A stretch of DNA of 64,000 nucleotides from C00003060 sp964440795 (lineage in GTDB: Bacteria > Desulfobacterota > Desulfobacteria > Desulfobacterales > C00003060): the NCBI GenBank assembly GCA_964440795.1, contig CAYTTQ010000005.1, positions 1-64,000 on the forward strand, given 5' to 3'. Below are positions 16,449 through 25,041 of this stretch, in pieces; position 1 is the first letter of the stretch; every line of letters begins with the position of its first letter. The notes under the pieces are model-generated. The model worked only from the letters and a program-made list of their open reading frames with translations. It made no database searches and was not told where the DNA came from. The position numbers and the translations under genes were made by a program.

Positions 16449-17105
16449 TTGGACGCATTCGATCTAAAAGCAACCAGGCGAGAAAAAACCGGCAAGGGTC
16501 AGGCCCGGGAACTGCGCCGGCAAGGCCTCGTCCCGGCCGTATTGTACGGCCCCAAGATAGACGCGGTGCCTTTGACCATATCGGTGAAGGCGCTCCAAAG
16601 CATCTACAAAGCAAGTGGCAGCGAACATATGGTCCTGAGTTTAATCATCAATAACGGCGGCACCCAAAGGAAGACGGCCATGATAAAGGAGCTTCAAAGG
16701 GCGCCGGCCACGAGCGATTACCTACACGTCGATTTTTATGAAGTTGCCTTGGATCAGGCCATTCAAGTCAATGTGCCTGTGGAGGTGGTGGGTACATCCA
16801 AGGGCGTCGAGCGTGGGGGATACCTGCAGGTGGTCCGTCATGACCTGGAGGTATCATGTTTACCCACTGACGTCCCGTCCAGTATCACCGTCGACATCTC
16901 GGACCTGGACATCGGCGATTCCATACATGTGGATAAAATCACTGTCGGTGACGAAGTCACCCTTCTGTATGAAACCAACTTTACGGTCATAACCGTGGTA
17001 GCACCCACGGCTGAGGAAGAAGAACCCGAAGAAGAGTTGGAAGAAGGTGAAGAAGCCGAAGTCAGTGAGGGTGAAGAAGAGACAGGAGAATCTGCGGAAT
17101 CGTAG
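16449..17105 (+). CDS. rplY: 50S ribosomal protein L25 (Ctc form)
   Basis: Binds 5S rRNA in the large ribosomal subunit. 218 residues from TTG 16449, eight bases after GGGAGGT. The L25 domain (about residues 1-95, TRREKTGKGQARELRRQGLVPAVLYG) is followed by the TL5/Ctc beta domain (about 100-185). A highly acidic Glu-rich tail, about 30 residues, ends the protein. It lies 14 bp after prs and 8 bp before pth, the usual pairing. Confidence 0.95.
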   Translation: MDAFDLKATRREKTGKGQARELRRQGLVPAVLYGPKIDAVPLTISVKALQSIYKASGSEHMVLSLIINNGGTQRKTAMIKELQRAPATSDYLHVDFYEVALDQAIQVNVPVEVVGTSKGVERGGYLQVVRHDLEVSCLPTDVPSSITVDISDLDIGDSIHVDKITVGDEVTLLYETNFTVITVVAPTAEEEEPEEELEEGEEAEVSEGEEETGESAES

Positions 17106-17113
17106 GATTTTAG

Positions 17114-17707
17114 ATGCCGGAGGATCGCGTTCGCTTGATTGTGGGGTTGGGCAACCCCGGACCGAAATATAGGTTGACTCGTCACAACGTGGGCTTCATG
17201 GTAGTAGACTGTTTGGTTCAACGTCACGGCTTGACGTTGGACCGACACAAGTTTGATACCCGTTACGTTCGTGGCAGGATGTGCGGATCGGCGGTTCTGG
17301 TCGCCAAGCCCATGACATTTATGAATCGCGTCGGACCGGCGGTCAGGAATCTGGCCCACTTTTATCGGGTGGATACACAAGATATCACAGTCATCCATGA
17401 TGATCTGGATCTTGTATTTGGCACAATAAAAATTAAAGAGAAAGGAGGGGATGGAGGACATAATGGCGTCAAGTCTTTGATCGTTGCGCTGGGAACTCAA
17501 CGCTTTAACCGCATCCGGGTCGGTATCGGTCGCCCCCAAGACCCACGCCAAGTCACGGGCTATGTCTTGGACCGGTTCGATACCACCCAGGAAAAGTGTG
17601 TGGCCGAGGTTGTCACACAGGCAACGGATGCGCTGGAGATGCTGATTGCCGGCGGCGTATCGGAGGCAATGAATCGGTTTCATGGCAGAAACATTACGCA
17701 ATGTTAG
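17114..17707 (+). CDS. pth: Peptidyl-tRNA hydrolase
   Basis: Recycles peptidyl-tRNA released from stalled ribosomes. 197 residues. The N-terminal VGLGNPGPKYRLTRHNVGFM contains the catalytic histidine (RHN), and KPMTFMNRVG, HDDLDLVFG and GGDGGHNGVKSL are family motifs. The ATG follows the rplY stop by 8 bp. Confidence 0.95.
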   Translation: MPEDRVRLIVGLGNPGPKYRLTRHNVGFMVVDCLVQRHGLTLDRHKFDTRYVRGRMCGSAVLVAKPMTFMNRVGPAVRNLAHFYRVDTQDITVIHDDLDLVFGTIKIKEKGGDGGHNGVKSLIVALGTQRFNRIRVGIGRPQDPRQVTGYVLDRFDTTQEKCVAEVVTQATDALEMLIAGGVSEAMNRFHGRNITQC

Positions 17708-17722
17708 GTTGGGAGGAAAACT

Positions 17723-19765
17723 ATGAATGAATTGATTAATTGGGAACTTTACAGCACGCTGGTGGGTATTGCCGGAGTGGTTTTCGTGCTGTTTCTAATT
17801 GGTGTCGTAAAGAGTGCCCCATCTGGGGATGAAAAGATGAACGAGATTGCTGAAGCAATCAAGGAAGGGGCCATCGCTTACCTGAATCGTCAGTTAAAGA
17901 CCGTTTTTATCGCTGCAGCCGTGATTGTCATCATTATCGGAGCCACCATGGGAATTCAAACAGCCATCGGCTTCTTGATCGGTGCTGCGGCCTCTTACAT
18001 TGCAGGGTATATCGGCATGCGGGTTTCCGTTCTGGCCAATGTCCGTACCGCTGAGGCCTCCAAGAAAGGGCTGGCCGCCGGTTTGGGAATGGCCTTTAAG
18101 GGCGGTACCGTAACCGGGATGATCGTGGCCGGCCTGGCCCTCACCTCGGTAGCCGGCTACTACACCATTACCCACGACATTCGAGCCCTGGTGGCTTTGG
18201 GGTTTGGTGGCAGCTTGATCTCTATCTTTGCCCGTCTCGGCGGCGGTATCTTTACCAAGGGCGCCGATGTGGGTGCCGACCTGGTCGGTAAGGTAGAAGC
18301 CGGGATTCCCGAAGACGATCCGAGAAACCCGGCGACCATCGCCGACAACGTCGGCGACAATGTGGGTGATTGTGCCGGCATGGCGGCGGACCTTTTTGAG
18401 ACCTATGCGGTAACCGCCGTGGCGGCCATGATGCTGGCCCACCTTGTCTTTCCGGAAGCGAAAGTGGGCCCGGAAGTCTATCACAACGCCGTAACCTTCC
18501 CGCTCGTTCTGGGTGCGGTATCCATCATCGCATCGATTATCGCCAGCTTTTTTGTCCGGCTGGGGAGTGGAAGCGAATACATCATGGGGGCCCTCTATAA
18601 AGGCATGTTCGGCTCGGCCATCATTGCGGGCGCGGCTTTCTACTGGGTGACCCAGAAAATGATGGGCGGCATTGGCATTCCGATCATGAACATCTATCTG
18701 GCCACTCTCGTGGGTCTGGTACTCACCGTGGGTATCGTTATTGTCACCGAATATTACACCGGGGTCCGCGGCCCGGTAAAGGCCATCGCACAGGCCTCCA
18801 CCACCGGACATGGGACCAACATCATCGCCGGACTGGCCGTCAGCATGCAGTCCACGGCGATTCCGGTACTCCTGATTTGTGCCGCTATTCTGGCATCTTA
18901 TCTCTTAGCGGGTCTCTTTGGCATCGGCCTGGCGGCTATGAGCATGCTGTCCATGACCGGTATGGTTATCGCCATTGACGCCTATGGTCCCATCACCGAT
19001 AATGCCGGCGGGATTGCTGAAATGGCGGGAATGGACGAAAGTGTGCGGGCGGTTACCGATCCCCTGGACGCCGTGGGAAACACCACCAAGGCCGTCACCA
19101 AGGGATACGCCATCGGTTCGGCCGGCCTCGCCGCCTTGGTACTCTTCGCTGCTTACATCCAGGACCTGGTAGCCGAGATGAGTCACGCCTCCGGTGGTGC
19201 AGAGGAACTCATCTTTGACCTGGGCAATGTGTATGTCATTGTCGGGCTTTTTCTCGGCGGCCTTCTGCCCTTCTTGTTCGCCTCCATCGCCATGAATGCG
19301 GTGGGCCGGGCGGGCGCTCAGGTCGTCACCGAGGTAAGGCGGCAATTCCGAGAGATTCCCGGTATTATGGAGGGAACCGCCAAACCCGATTATGCCACTT
19401 GTGTCGATATCGTAACACGCTACGCCCTTAAGGAGATGATTGTTCCGGCACTCTTGCCGGTGGTGGTGCCCGTTCTTGTGGGATTCTTCCTTGGGAAAAT
19501 CGCCCTCGGCGCACTACTGATCGGCAGTATCGTGACCGGTATTTTCGTAGCCATTTCCATGACCACCGGCGGGGCGGCTTGGGATAACGCCAAGAAATAT
19601 ATCGAAGACGGTCATTTCGGCGGCAAGGGCAGCGACGCCCACAAGGCAGCCGTAACGGGTGACACGGTCGGCGATCCGTACAAGGATACCGCCGGGCCGG
19701 CCATCAACCCGATGATCAAGATCCTGAACGTTGTTGCCCTCCTGATGGTCCCCTTCTTGATTTAG
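17723..19765 (+). CDS. hppA: K+-independent H+-translocating pyrophosphatase
   Basis: Membrane pump that couples pyrophosphate hydrolysis to proton export. 680 residues with about 16 membrane segments. Substrate motifs DVGADLVGKVE and DNVGDNVGDCAGMAADLFETY are intact. The motif GNTTKAVTKG has Lys and Thr at the two positions that separate K+-independent from K+-dependent enzymes (Ala/Ala), so a K+-independent H+-PPase is predicted from established subfamily rules. GGGAGGAAAA precedes the ATG and a strong terminator follows. It would recover energy from PPi made by, for example, sulfate or fatty-acid activation. Confidence 0.95.
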   Translation: MNELINWELYSTLVGIAGVVFVLFLIGVVKSAPSGDEKMNEIAEAIKEGAIAYLNRQLKTVFIAAAVIVIIIGATMGIQTAIGFLIGAAASYIAGYIGMRVSVLANVRTAEASKKGLAAGLGMAFKGGTVTGMIVAGLALTSVAGYYTITHDIRALVALGFGGSLISIFARLGGGIFTKGADVGADLVGKVEAGIPEDDPRNPATIADNVGDNVGDCAGMAADLFETYAVTAVAAMMLAHLVFPEAKVGPEVYHNAVTFPLVLGAVSIIASIIASFFVRLGSGSEYIMGALYKGMFGSAIIAGAAFYWVTQKMMGGIGIPIMNIYLATLVGLVLTVGIVIVTEYYTGVRGPVKAIAQASTTGHGTNIIAGLAVSMQSTAIPVLLICAAILASYLLAGLFGIGLAAMSMLSMTGMVIAIDAYGPITDNAGGIAEMAGMDESVRAVTDPLDAVGNTTKAVTKGYAIGSAGLAALVLFAAYIQDLVAEMSHASGGAEELIFDLGNVYVIVGLFLGGLLPFLFASIAMNAVGRAGAQVVTEVRRQFREIPGIMEGTAKPDYATCVDIVTRYALKEMIVPALLPVVVPVLVGFFLGKIALGALLIGSIVTGIFVAISMTTGGAAWDNAKKYIEDGHFGGKGSDAHKAAVTGDTVGDPYKDTAGPAINPMIKILNVVALLMVPFLI

Positions 19766-19807
19766 GCATACCGGGGCATCAGGGGCTTCAACGTAACAGC
19801 CCAGAGT

Positions 19808-19845
19808 AAAGGATTGGCACCTCCACGGTGCCAATCCTTTTTCTT
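19808..19845 (+). terminator. Strong rho-independent terminator after hppA
   Basis: A perfect 11-bp stem GGATTGGCACC / GGTGCCAATCC (19811-19821 with 19827-19837), extended by AAA/TTT, is followed by a T-rich tract. Confidence 0.92.
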
Positions 19846-19934
19846 TTTGTCTCCTCTTAACGAACACCTCCACCCGCCTAAACCGAGCACCCTGCCATAC
19901 TGACGGGTTCCGTAGCCCATACTTCCTTTTTGTA

Positions 19935-19963
19935 TTGATTGAATTCCAAGAAAATGCTATACA
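19935..19963 (+). promoter_or_regulatory. Extended -10 promoter for carD
   Basis: TTGATT (19935-19940), 17-bp spacer, TATACA (19958-19963), with TGC directly before the -10. It lies 83 bp before the carD start, giving a leader of about 75 nt. Confidence 0.6.
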
Positions 19964-20046
19964 AAGATAGAATTCGGCGACGGTTTATCCAAATTTGGGC
20001 CCGATACGGGCATGTTTCTTTGGTAGTATACGATAGGAGTAAAAAC

Positions 20047-20535
20047 ATGTTTAAGATTGGCGACCTGGCAGTATACCCCGCGCACGGGGTAGGACGAATA
20101 GAATCGGTGGAGTCACGGCAGGTATCGGGAAAAGATCAAGATTTTTACATAATGAAAATCTTGGAAAATGAAATGATTATCATGATTCCGGTAGACAAGG
20201 TCACCTCTGTCGGACTTCGAGATATTATAGACGTGGCGGAGGTCACTAAGGTCTATGACATTATGAAAAAGCGGGATATTCCGTCGGACAACCAGACGTG
20301 GAACAGACGGTACCGGGAATATATGGAAAAGATCAAGACGGGATCGGTGTACGAAGTCGCGGAAGTATTGCGCGATTTGTATTTGCTCAAAGAGGAAAAG
20401 GACCTCTCCTTTGGGGAACGAAAACTACTGGATACTGCCCAGAGCCTCCTTCTTAAAGAGCTGTCTATTGCCAAAAAAACGGACGAGGGGGCCATTATGT
20501 CGGACATCAACACCATATTCGACGTAGAAGAATAG
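20047..20535 (+). CDS. carD: CarD/CdnL-family transcriptional regulator
   Basis: RNA-polymerase-binding factor that stabilises open promoter complexes, often at rRNA promoters. The start is ATG 20047 (MFKIGDLAVYPAHGVGRIESVE) behind ATAGGAGT, giving 162 residues; the frame upstream runs 36 more codons across the promoter and is not family-like. N-terminal Tudor-like RNAP-interaction domain (1-70) and C-terminal helical domain (EVAEVLRDLYLLKEEKDLSFGERKLLD). Confidence 0.93.
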   Translation: MFKIGDLAVYPAHGVGRIESVESRQVSGKDQDFYIMKILENEMIIMIPVDKVTSVGLRDIIDVAEVTKVYDIMKKRDIPSDNQTWNRRYREYMEKIKTGSVYEVAEVLRDLYLLKEEKDLSFGERKLLDTAQSLLLKELSIAKKTDEGAIMSDINTIFDVEE

Positions 20536-20548
20536 GCATTTCTATTGG

Positions 20549-21532
20549 TTGAAATCATCAGGTGTATCGGTCATCACATTTCGTGCAACTAACAGGGAAG
20601 CCGGGCGTCGACTGGATAGTGTGTTGGCCGCCCGGTTTGCTTTTCTATCCCGTTCTCAGGCCAATCAACTAATCCGGGAAAATCGGATCCGGGTCAACGG
20701 CACGGCCACAAAGGCAGCCTATCTTCTCAGACCTAACGATTCGGTACGGGGGGTCATTCCGCCGTTGTCGGATCCTCACTCTCCGCCTCTGGTAGAACCG
20801 GAACCGATCTCTCTTGACATCCTATTTGAAGACGATCAGATCATCGTATTGAACAAGCCTCCCGGGGTCATAGTCCATCCCGCGCCGGGCCACGCCGGCG
20901 GAACCCTGGTCAACGCCTTGGTTTACCACCACCCCGACATCAGCAGGGTGGGAGATCCCGCCCGTCCGGGTATCATTCATCGTCTCGATAAGGATACCTC
21001 CGGCACCCTGATCGTTGCTAAAACAGCACCGGCTTATAATCACCTAAAAAAGGCGTTTAAGCATCGGCAGGTCCAGAAGCAATACTTGGCCCTGGTCTAT
21101 GGGCGGATTGCGGATACGGCCGGCGTCATTCAAACGCCCGTGGGCAGGCACCCCGTCCACCGAAAGAAGATGTCTACCGTAAGCCCTCGAGGGCGACCTG
21201 CAGAAACAGAGTGGCGTATACGAAGCGTGTTGAATTCCGCCACCCTGATCGATGTCCGGATACGAACGGGGCGAACTCACCAGATTCGCGTCCATTGCGC
21301 CGATATGGGGCATCCGGTTGTCGGAGACATCCGCTACGGCGGCAAAAAGCGCTGGAAGGAAGCAACCGCTTCGGAATATATCCGCCGAATGCTTCAGTCG
21401 GTAAACCGCCAGATGCTCCATGCTTGGCGGCTGACATGTGTTCACCCATCGCTCGGTCGCGAGCTGTGCTTTGAATCTCCGGTACCGGAAGACATGGCCG
21501 GGGTCATCAAGGCCTTGCAATCGGTGGATTGA
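20549..21532 (+). CDS. rluD: RluA/RluD-family 23S rRNA pseudouridine synthase
   Basis: 327 residues: N-terminal S4 RNA-binding domain (RLDSVLAARFAFLSRSQANQLIREN) followed by the pseudouridine synthase domain with the catalytic Asp in IIHRLDKDTSGTLIVAK and RTGRTHQIRVHCADMGHPVVGD. The start is TTG 20549, 13 bp after the carD stop. The stop overlaps the first copy of a 12-bp direct repeat (21530-21541). Which uridines are modified cannot be told from sequence. Confidence 0.92.
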   Translation: MKSSGVSVITFRATNREAGRRLDSVLAARFAFLSRSQANQLIRENRIRVNGTATKAAYLLRPNDSVRGVIPPLSDPHSPPLVEPEPISLDILFEDDQIIVLNKPPGVIVHPAPGHAGGTLVNALVYHHPDISRVGDPARPGIIHRLDKDTSGTLIVAKTAPAYNHLKKAFKHRQVQKQYLALVYGRIADTAGVIQTPVGRHPVHRKKMSTVSPRGRPAETEWRIRSVLNSATLIDVRIRTGRTHQIRVHCADMGHPVVGDIRYGGKKRWKEATASEYIRRMLQSVNRQMLHAWRLTCVHPSLGRELCFESPVPEDMAGVIKALQSVD

Positions 21533-21541
21533 TAATTCATC
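21530..21541. repeat. 12-bp direct repeat, left copy
   Basis: TGATAATTCATC occurs here and, in the same orientation, at 22196-22207. The pair brackets the hydrogenase remnant between the rluD stop and the rnfB stop. It could be a target duplication or the footprint of a deletion. Confidence 0.6.
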
Positions 21542-22001
21542 GCTGACACGGGAGAAACAGAATGTCCGATTGTGGCATATGACTTCCGTTGCACCACCGA
21601 CGACGATACTTTGATAATGCGGCTGTCGCCCACCGAAAATGGCTCCCATGTTCCTTGCCTTGGCCTGCCAGGTGATAAAAATGGAGGATATGATTGTAAA
21701 TATACTCCGCACCCATAGCCAGGTTTCTTAACAGCGTTCCGCCCCAAAGCACTTTCGCCCCGAAGGCCGCATCCAAGGCTCTGACACTGGCCATCTGATG
21801 AACGCTGTAACATACACCGCAGAAACGGCTGGTCACAAAGGAGGCGTCCCTGGGATCTCTTCCCTGCAACAGGGCCTCAAATCCCCGGGCCATAGTACCG
21901 CTACTCCAAGCGTCTTTTACCTTGCCGTCTTCCACCTCAACCGTTATGCCAAGGTGTCCTTCAATTCGTGTTACCGGATCGACCGTAATCATCTTACCCA
22001 T
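21537..22001 (-). pseudogene. [NiFe]-hydrogenase large subunit, N-terminal remnant
   Basis: Starts MGKMITVDPVTRIEGHLGIT behind a near-perfect ribosome site (AAAGGAGGTGAT). The L1 region SRFCGVCYSVH, which supplies two Ni ligands, is present. Homology holds to about residue 112 (YNHILHFYHLA, near base 21666). After that 42 unrelated residues run to a stop. The remaining four-fifths of a hydrogenase, including the C-terminal DPCxxC ligands, is missing, and no small subunit or maturation genes are nearby. It cannot be an active hydrogenase. The intact start suggests a recent truncation. Confidence 0.85.
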
Positions 22002-22150
22002 TTTATATCACCTCCTTTCATGCCTTCTCCTTCGTCCGTTTCCTGAGTATCCCCCGTGGGGTTATCCGGAATCGTTCCATTCGCTTCATTCATTGTATAT
22101 ATACTCGCCTCGGCTTTAAGTTTCGGGGCAAAGTCCCCACCACACAACTC

Positions 22151-22192
22151 GGGGGATTAACCCAGGTGTCAACACCGTGTAGCCAATCCCCC
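22151..22192. other. Nested hairpin downstream of rnfB
   Basis: GGGGGATT (22151-22158) pairs with AATCCCCC (22185-22192), with an inner GGTG-TCAA-CACC hairpin (22165-22176). It lies 19 bp beyond the rnfB stop. There is no clear T tract, so it may be a transcript-end stabiliser rather than an intrinsic terminator. Confidence 0.5.
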
Positions 22193-22195
22193 ACA

Positions 22196-22207
22196 TGATA
22201 ATTCATC
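22196..22207. repeat. 12-bp direct repeat, right copy
   Basis: Exact second copy of TGATAATTCATC (see 21530-21541), just before the rnfB stop codon at 22211. Confidence 0.6.
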
Positions 22208-22210
22208 TAT

Positions 22211-24304
22211 CTATATGTCACGATCGTAACAGGTCAAACAGCACCGCATACACCGATTCGCCTCTTTTAAGGCATCCCCTTCGCTGATCGTCAAATCCAC
22301 CTCGGCGTACGTATGCTGTCGTTCATATGAACCCGGTTCCAGTTCGGGTTGGCCGATACGGCCCTTTTTCTGAACACCTTCCACATGTTCGAATATGGTC
22401 CCGGGGATATGCCCGGTCATCCGTCCCGAATCGACTCGAAGCCTTGTCTCGGGGAAGGCCATTTCCTCGCCCACAAGATACTTGTGGATGCCCCGGGCGG
22501 CCCGCCTCCCCGCCCCGATGGCGGTAACCAAAAGTCCCGGCGGTCCGGCGGAGTCACCACTTGAAAAGACATACGGAATATCCGTTTGCTGCGTGTCCGG
22601 ATCACAGACAATGGCCCCTTTCTGTGTTGAAAGTCTGGCCACGGCGGCGCCTTCCTCATTGACAAAGGAAGAATCCGTTACCTGGCCGATCGCCAAGACA
22701 AAGTTGTCCAGGGGAAGCACCGTTTCCGACCCTTCGATGGGCACCGGTTTTTGCCGCCCGCTGGCGTCGGGTTCTCCAAGTTCGTTTTTCAGATACTCGA
22801 TACCGGTAAGGTTCCCGTCTTCGTCCGTGACGAACTTGGTCGGCGTACACAGCGTAATAAATTCGATGCCTTCGTGCTTACACGCCTCGATTTCCACCTG
22901 ATTTGCCGGCATGTCCTTGATCTCTCTTCGGTACAGGCAGTAAACCTTTTCGGCGCCTAAGCGCACACTGGTTCGCAGGGCATCCATGGCCACATTGCCG
23001 CCCCCGATGACACCGACGCGCTTGCCGATCGGATTGGCCTCACCCAGACCTTGGCGTCTCAAAAAGATCGTCGCCGGAATAACCCCTTTGACTTTGTCTT
23101 CGTCGGGAATACGTGCCGACGCGTGATTCCATGCACCGATAGATGTAAGTACGGCGTCGTACCCAGCGCCCACGAGGGATTCCAAATCGAAGTCCACGCC
23201 GAACTTCACCCCCGTTTTGACTTGAACCCCAAGGTCGAGTATCCGTTGCACATCCTGACCCAGTATCTTCTTGGGCAGGCGATATTCCGGAATCCCATAG
23301 TAAATCATACCCCCGAGCTCCGGCATCCACTCATAGATCTTCACCTGGTGACCCAGCCGCCTCAAGAAAAATGCCGCACTCAAACCACTCGGACCGCCGC
23401 CCACAACGGCCACTTTGAATCCGGTATCCGGCGCCACCGGGATATTAATGGGCGCATTGTTATCAAATACCCAGTCGGAGCAAAACCGTTTTAGCTGGTT
23501 GATGGAAACGGGGTCGTCACCGCCCACCGCCCGGCGGCATGCGTCTTCACAGGGATGCGGACAAACCCGACCGATGGAAAGAGGCATGGGATTTCGTTCC
23601 ATGATCGTCAGATAGGCCTGATCATATTCTTCATGTTTAATGTGGTCGATATACTTCGGGATATTGATTTCGGCAGGGCAGGTCTGCCGACAAGGGGCCA
23701 ACCGATCCGTTCGCTCATGAAATCGCAAGACCCGCTGAGAAGGCGTTCTCACCTGCATGATGCCTTTGGGACATACGGACTGGCAAGCGCCGCAACCGAC
23801 ACAATTTTCAACCTTCACCACCGGGACGTTATCCGGCCCCATCTCCAGGGCGTCGAATAGACATGACTTAACACAAGTGCCGTATCCCAGACACCCGACG
23901 GTACACTCCTTGGCGCCCCCATAGAGCTGGGCGGCGGCTCGACAATCACTGATGCCCATATAATAGTACTTTTCCGGCGCCCGGAACCCTCCCGTACAGG
24001 TATTTTCGGACGTCAACGGTTCGGCGGCACCCACTTCCATGCCCATGACCGCCGCCGCACGGGTTGCGGAACCGGCTCCCCCGACGATGCAGGCGCTCAC
24101 CGGGGCTTCCCCGGACACAATAGCGGCGGCACAAGCACTGCATCCGGTATATCCGCACCCCCCGCAATTGGCACCGGCCAAACAGTCCTCAACTTCGGCA
24201 ATCCGCGGGTCTTCCCAAACATAAAAGACCTTTGAGGCAATCCCCAGCAGGGTTCCCGAAACAGTCCCCAATCCCAACATGACAAGCAAGGCGTCTATCA
24301 TCAT
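22211..24304 (-). CDS. rnfB: RnfB fused to GltD/NfnB-like FAD oxidoreductase
   Basis: 697 residues against about 190-330 for ordinary RnfB. Residues 1-30 form a membrane anchor, then the RnfB Fe-S motif CLAGANCGGCGYTGC, then two 4Fe-4S sites (CLGYGTCVKSC; CVGCGACQSVCPKG). From about residue 200 it becomes a GltD-type flavoprotein: PCRQTCPAEINIPKYI and CPHPCEDACRR (Fe-S domain), VAVVGGGPSGLSAAFFLRR (FAD), VGVIGGGNVAMDALRTS (NAD(P)), and SSGDSAGPPGLLVTAIGAGR. It ends with a Cys-rich NRCMRCCLTC tail. The fusion suggests direct electron flow between NAD(P)H and the Rnf ferredoxin branch (inference). Last gene of the rnf operon. Confidence 0.92.
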   Translation of the reverse strand: MMIDALLVMLGLGTVSGTLLGIASKVFYVWEDPRIAEVEDCLAGANCGGCGYTGCSACAAAIVSGEAPVSACIVGGAGSATRAAAVMGMEVGAAEPLTSENTCTGGFRAPEKYYYMGISDCRAAAQLYGGAKECTVGCLGYGTCVKSCLFDALEMGPDNVPVVKVENCVGCGACQSVCPKGIMQVRTPSQRVLRFHERTDRLAPCRQTCPAEINIPKYIDHIKHEEYDQAYLTIMERNPMPLSIGRVCPHPCEDACRRAVGGDDPVSINQLKRFCSDWVFDNNAPINIPVAPDTGFKVAVVGGGPSGLSAAFFLRRLGHQVKIYEWMPELGGMIYYGIPEYRLPKKILGQDVQRILDLGVQVKTGVKFGVDFDLESLVGAGYDAVLTSIGAWNHASARIPDEDKVKGVIPATIFLRRQGLGEANPIGKRVGVIGGGNVAMDALRTSVRLGAEKVYCLYRREIKDMPANQVEIEACKHEGIEFITLCTPTKFVTDEDGNLTGIEYLKNELGEPDASGRQKPVPIEGSETVLPLDNFVLAIGQVTDSSFVNEEGAAVARLSTQKGAIVCDPDTQQTDIPYVFSSGDSAGPPGLLVTAIGAGRRAARGIHKYLVGEEMAFPETRLRVDSGRMTGHIPGTIFEHVEGVQKKGRIGQPELEPGSYERQHTYAEVDLTISEGDALKEANRCMRCCLTCYDRDI

Positions 24305-24311
24305 CTATCTC

Positions 24312-24959
24312 CTAAATCATCCCCTTGAATCCCAGAAAGGCCAGCGACATGAATCCCGCCGTCACCAATGCAATGGCCACGTCCTGCAAGGGCCCCGACA
24401 CCCGCCCGATGGTGACCCGGTCGCGCATCCTCTTGTCGATCAAGGCAACGCCGGTCCTTTTTCGGGCCGTCACCCGTCCGACATTGATTCGCTCCCGAAG
24501 GCCGGCGAAAAGAATAAGCGCCAACCCAAAACCGGCAGAATAGGACAAAGAAGAAACCAGCATCTCCAGAAAATTGTACTCCTCCGTGACATTGATCAAA
24601 CAGACCCCCATGACGGCGCAGTTGGTGGTGATCAGAGGCAGGAAAATCCCGAGACCGGCATACAACGCCGGTATGGTCTTTTTGAGGAACAACTCCACGA
24701 ATTGGACCAACGAAGCGATTACCAGAATAAACACGATCGTTCGAATATATTCCAGGCCCAGCGGCTTAAGGAACACCATCTCCAAAATCCATGTAACGAT
24801 GCCGGCCATGGCCAGCACGAAGATCACCGCCATGGCCATGCCTGTGGCCGTCTCCATCTTTTTGGAGGTTCCCAGAAAGGGGCAGTTGCCCAAATACTGA
24901 ATCAACAAGATGTTGTTCACTAGGATGGCGCTTACGGCCAGCAACATGTAATCTCCCAT
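24312..24959 (-). CDS. rnfA: Rnf complex subunit RnfA
   Basis: Integral membrane subunit of the Rnf ferredoxin:NAD+ oxidoreductase. Starts MGDYMLLAVSAILVNNILLIQYLGNCPFLG; the conserved TTNCAVMGV holds the Cys that shares the membrane Fe-S centre with RnfE. It is 215 residues against about 190-193 for the family; the excess is an Arg/Lys-rich stretch of roughly 22 residues between INVGRV and SGPLQD before the last helix. Seven bp separate its stop from rnfB. Confidence 0.95.
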   Translation of the reverse strand: MGDYMLLAVSAILVNNILLIQYLGNCPFLGTSKKMETATGMAMAVIFVLAMAGIVTWILEMVFLKPLGLEYIRTIVFILVIASLVQFVELFLKKTIPALYAGLGIFLPLITTNCAVMGVCLINVTEEYNFLEMLVSSLSYSAGFGLALILFAGLRERINVGRVTARKRTGVALIDKRMRDRVTIGRVSGPLQDVAIALVTAGFMSLAFLGFKGMI

Positions 24960-25041
24960 CAGATGACTCCTTCATCGCCTCCGTTTTTCAGAAGGACGGC
25001 TAACCAGAAACCCTTTTATCGCCAAATCGGTCCACCAGTGT

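Noticed and set aside
17894..18811. 305-codon open frame opposite hppA
   Set aside because: Antisense shadow of the pyrophosphatase, low-complexity Gly/Asp/His-rich product.
22051..22192. Riboswitch or leader peptide upstream of the hydrogenase remnant
   Set aside because: Only simple hairpins and a 34-codon ORF are present; no known riboswitch core recognised.
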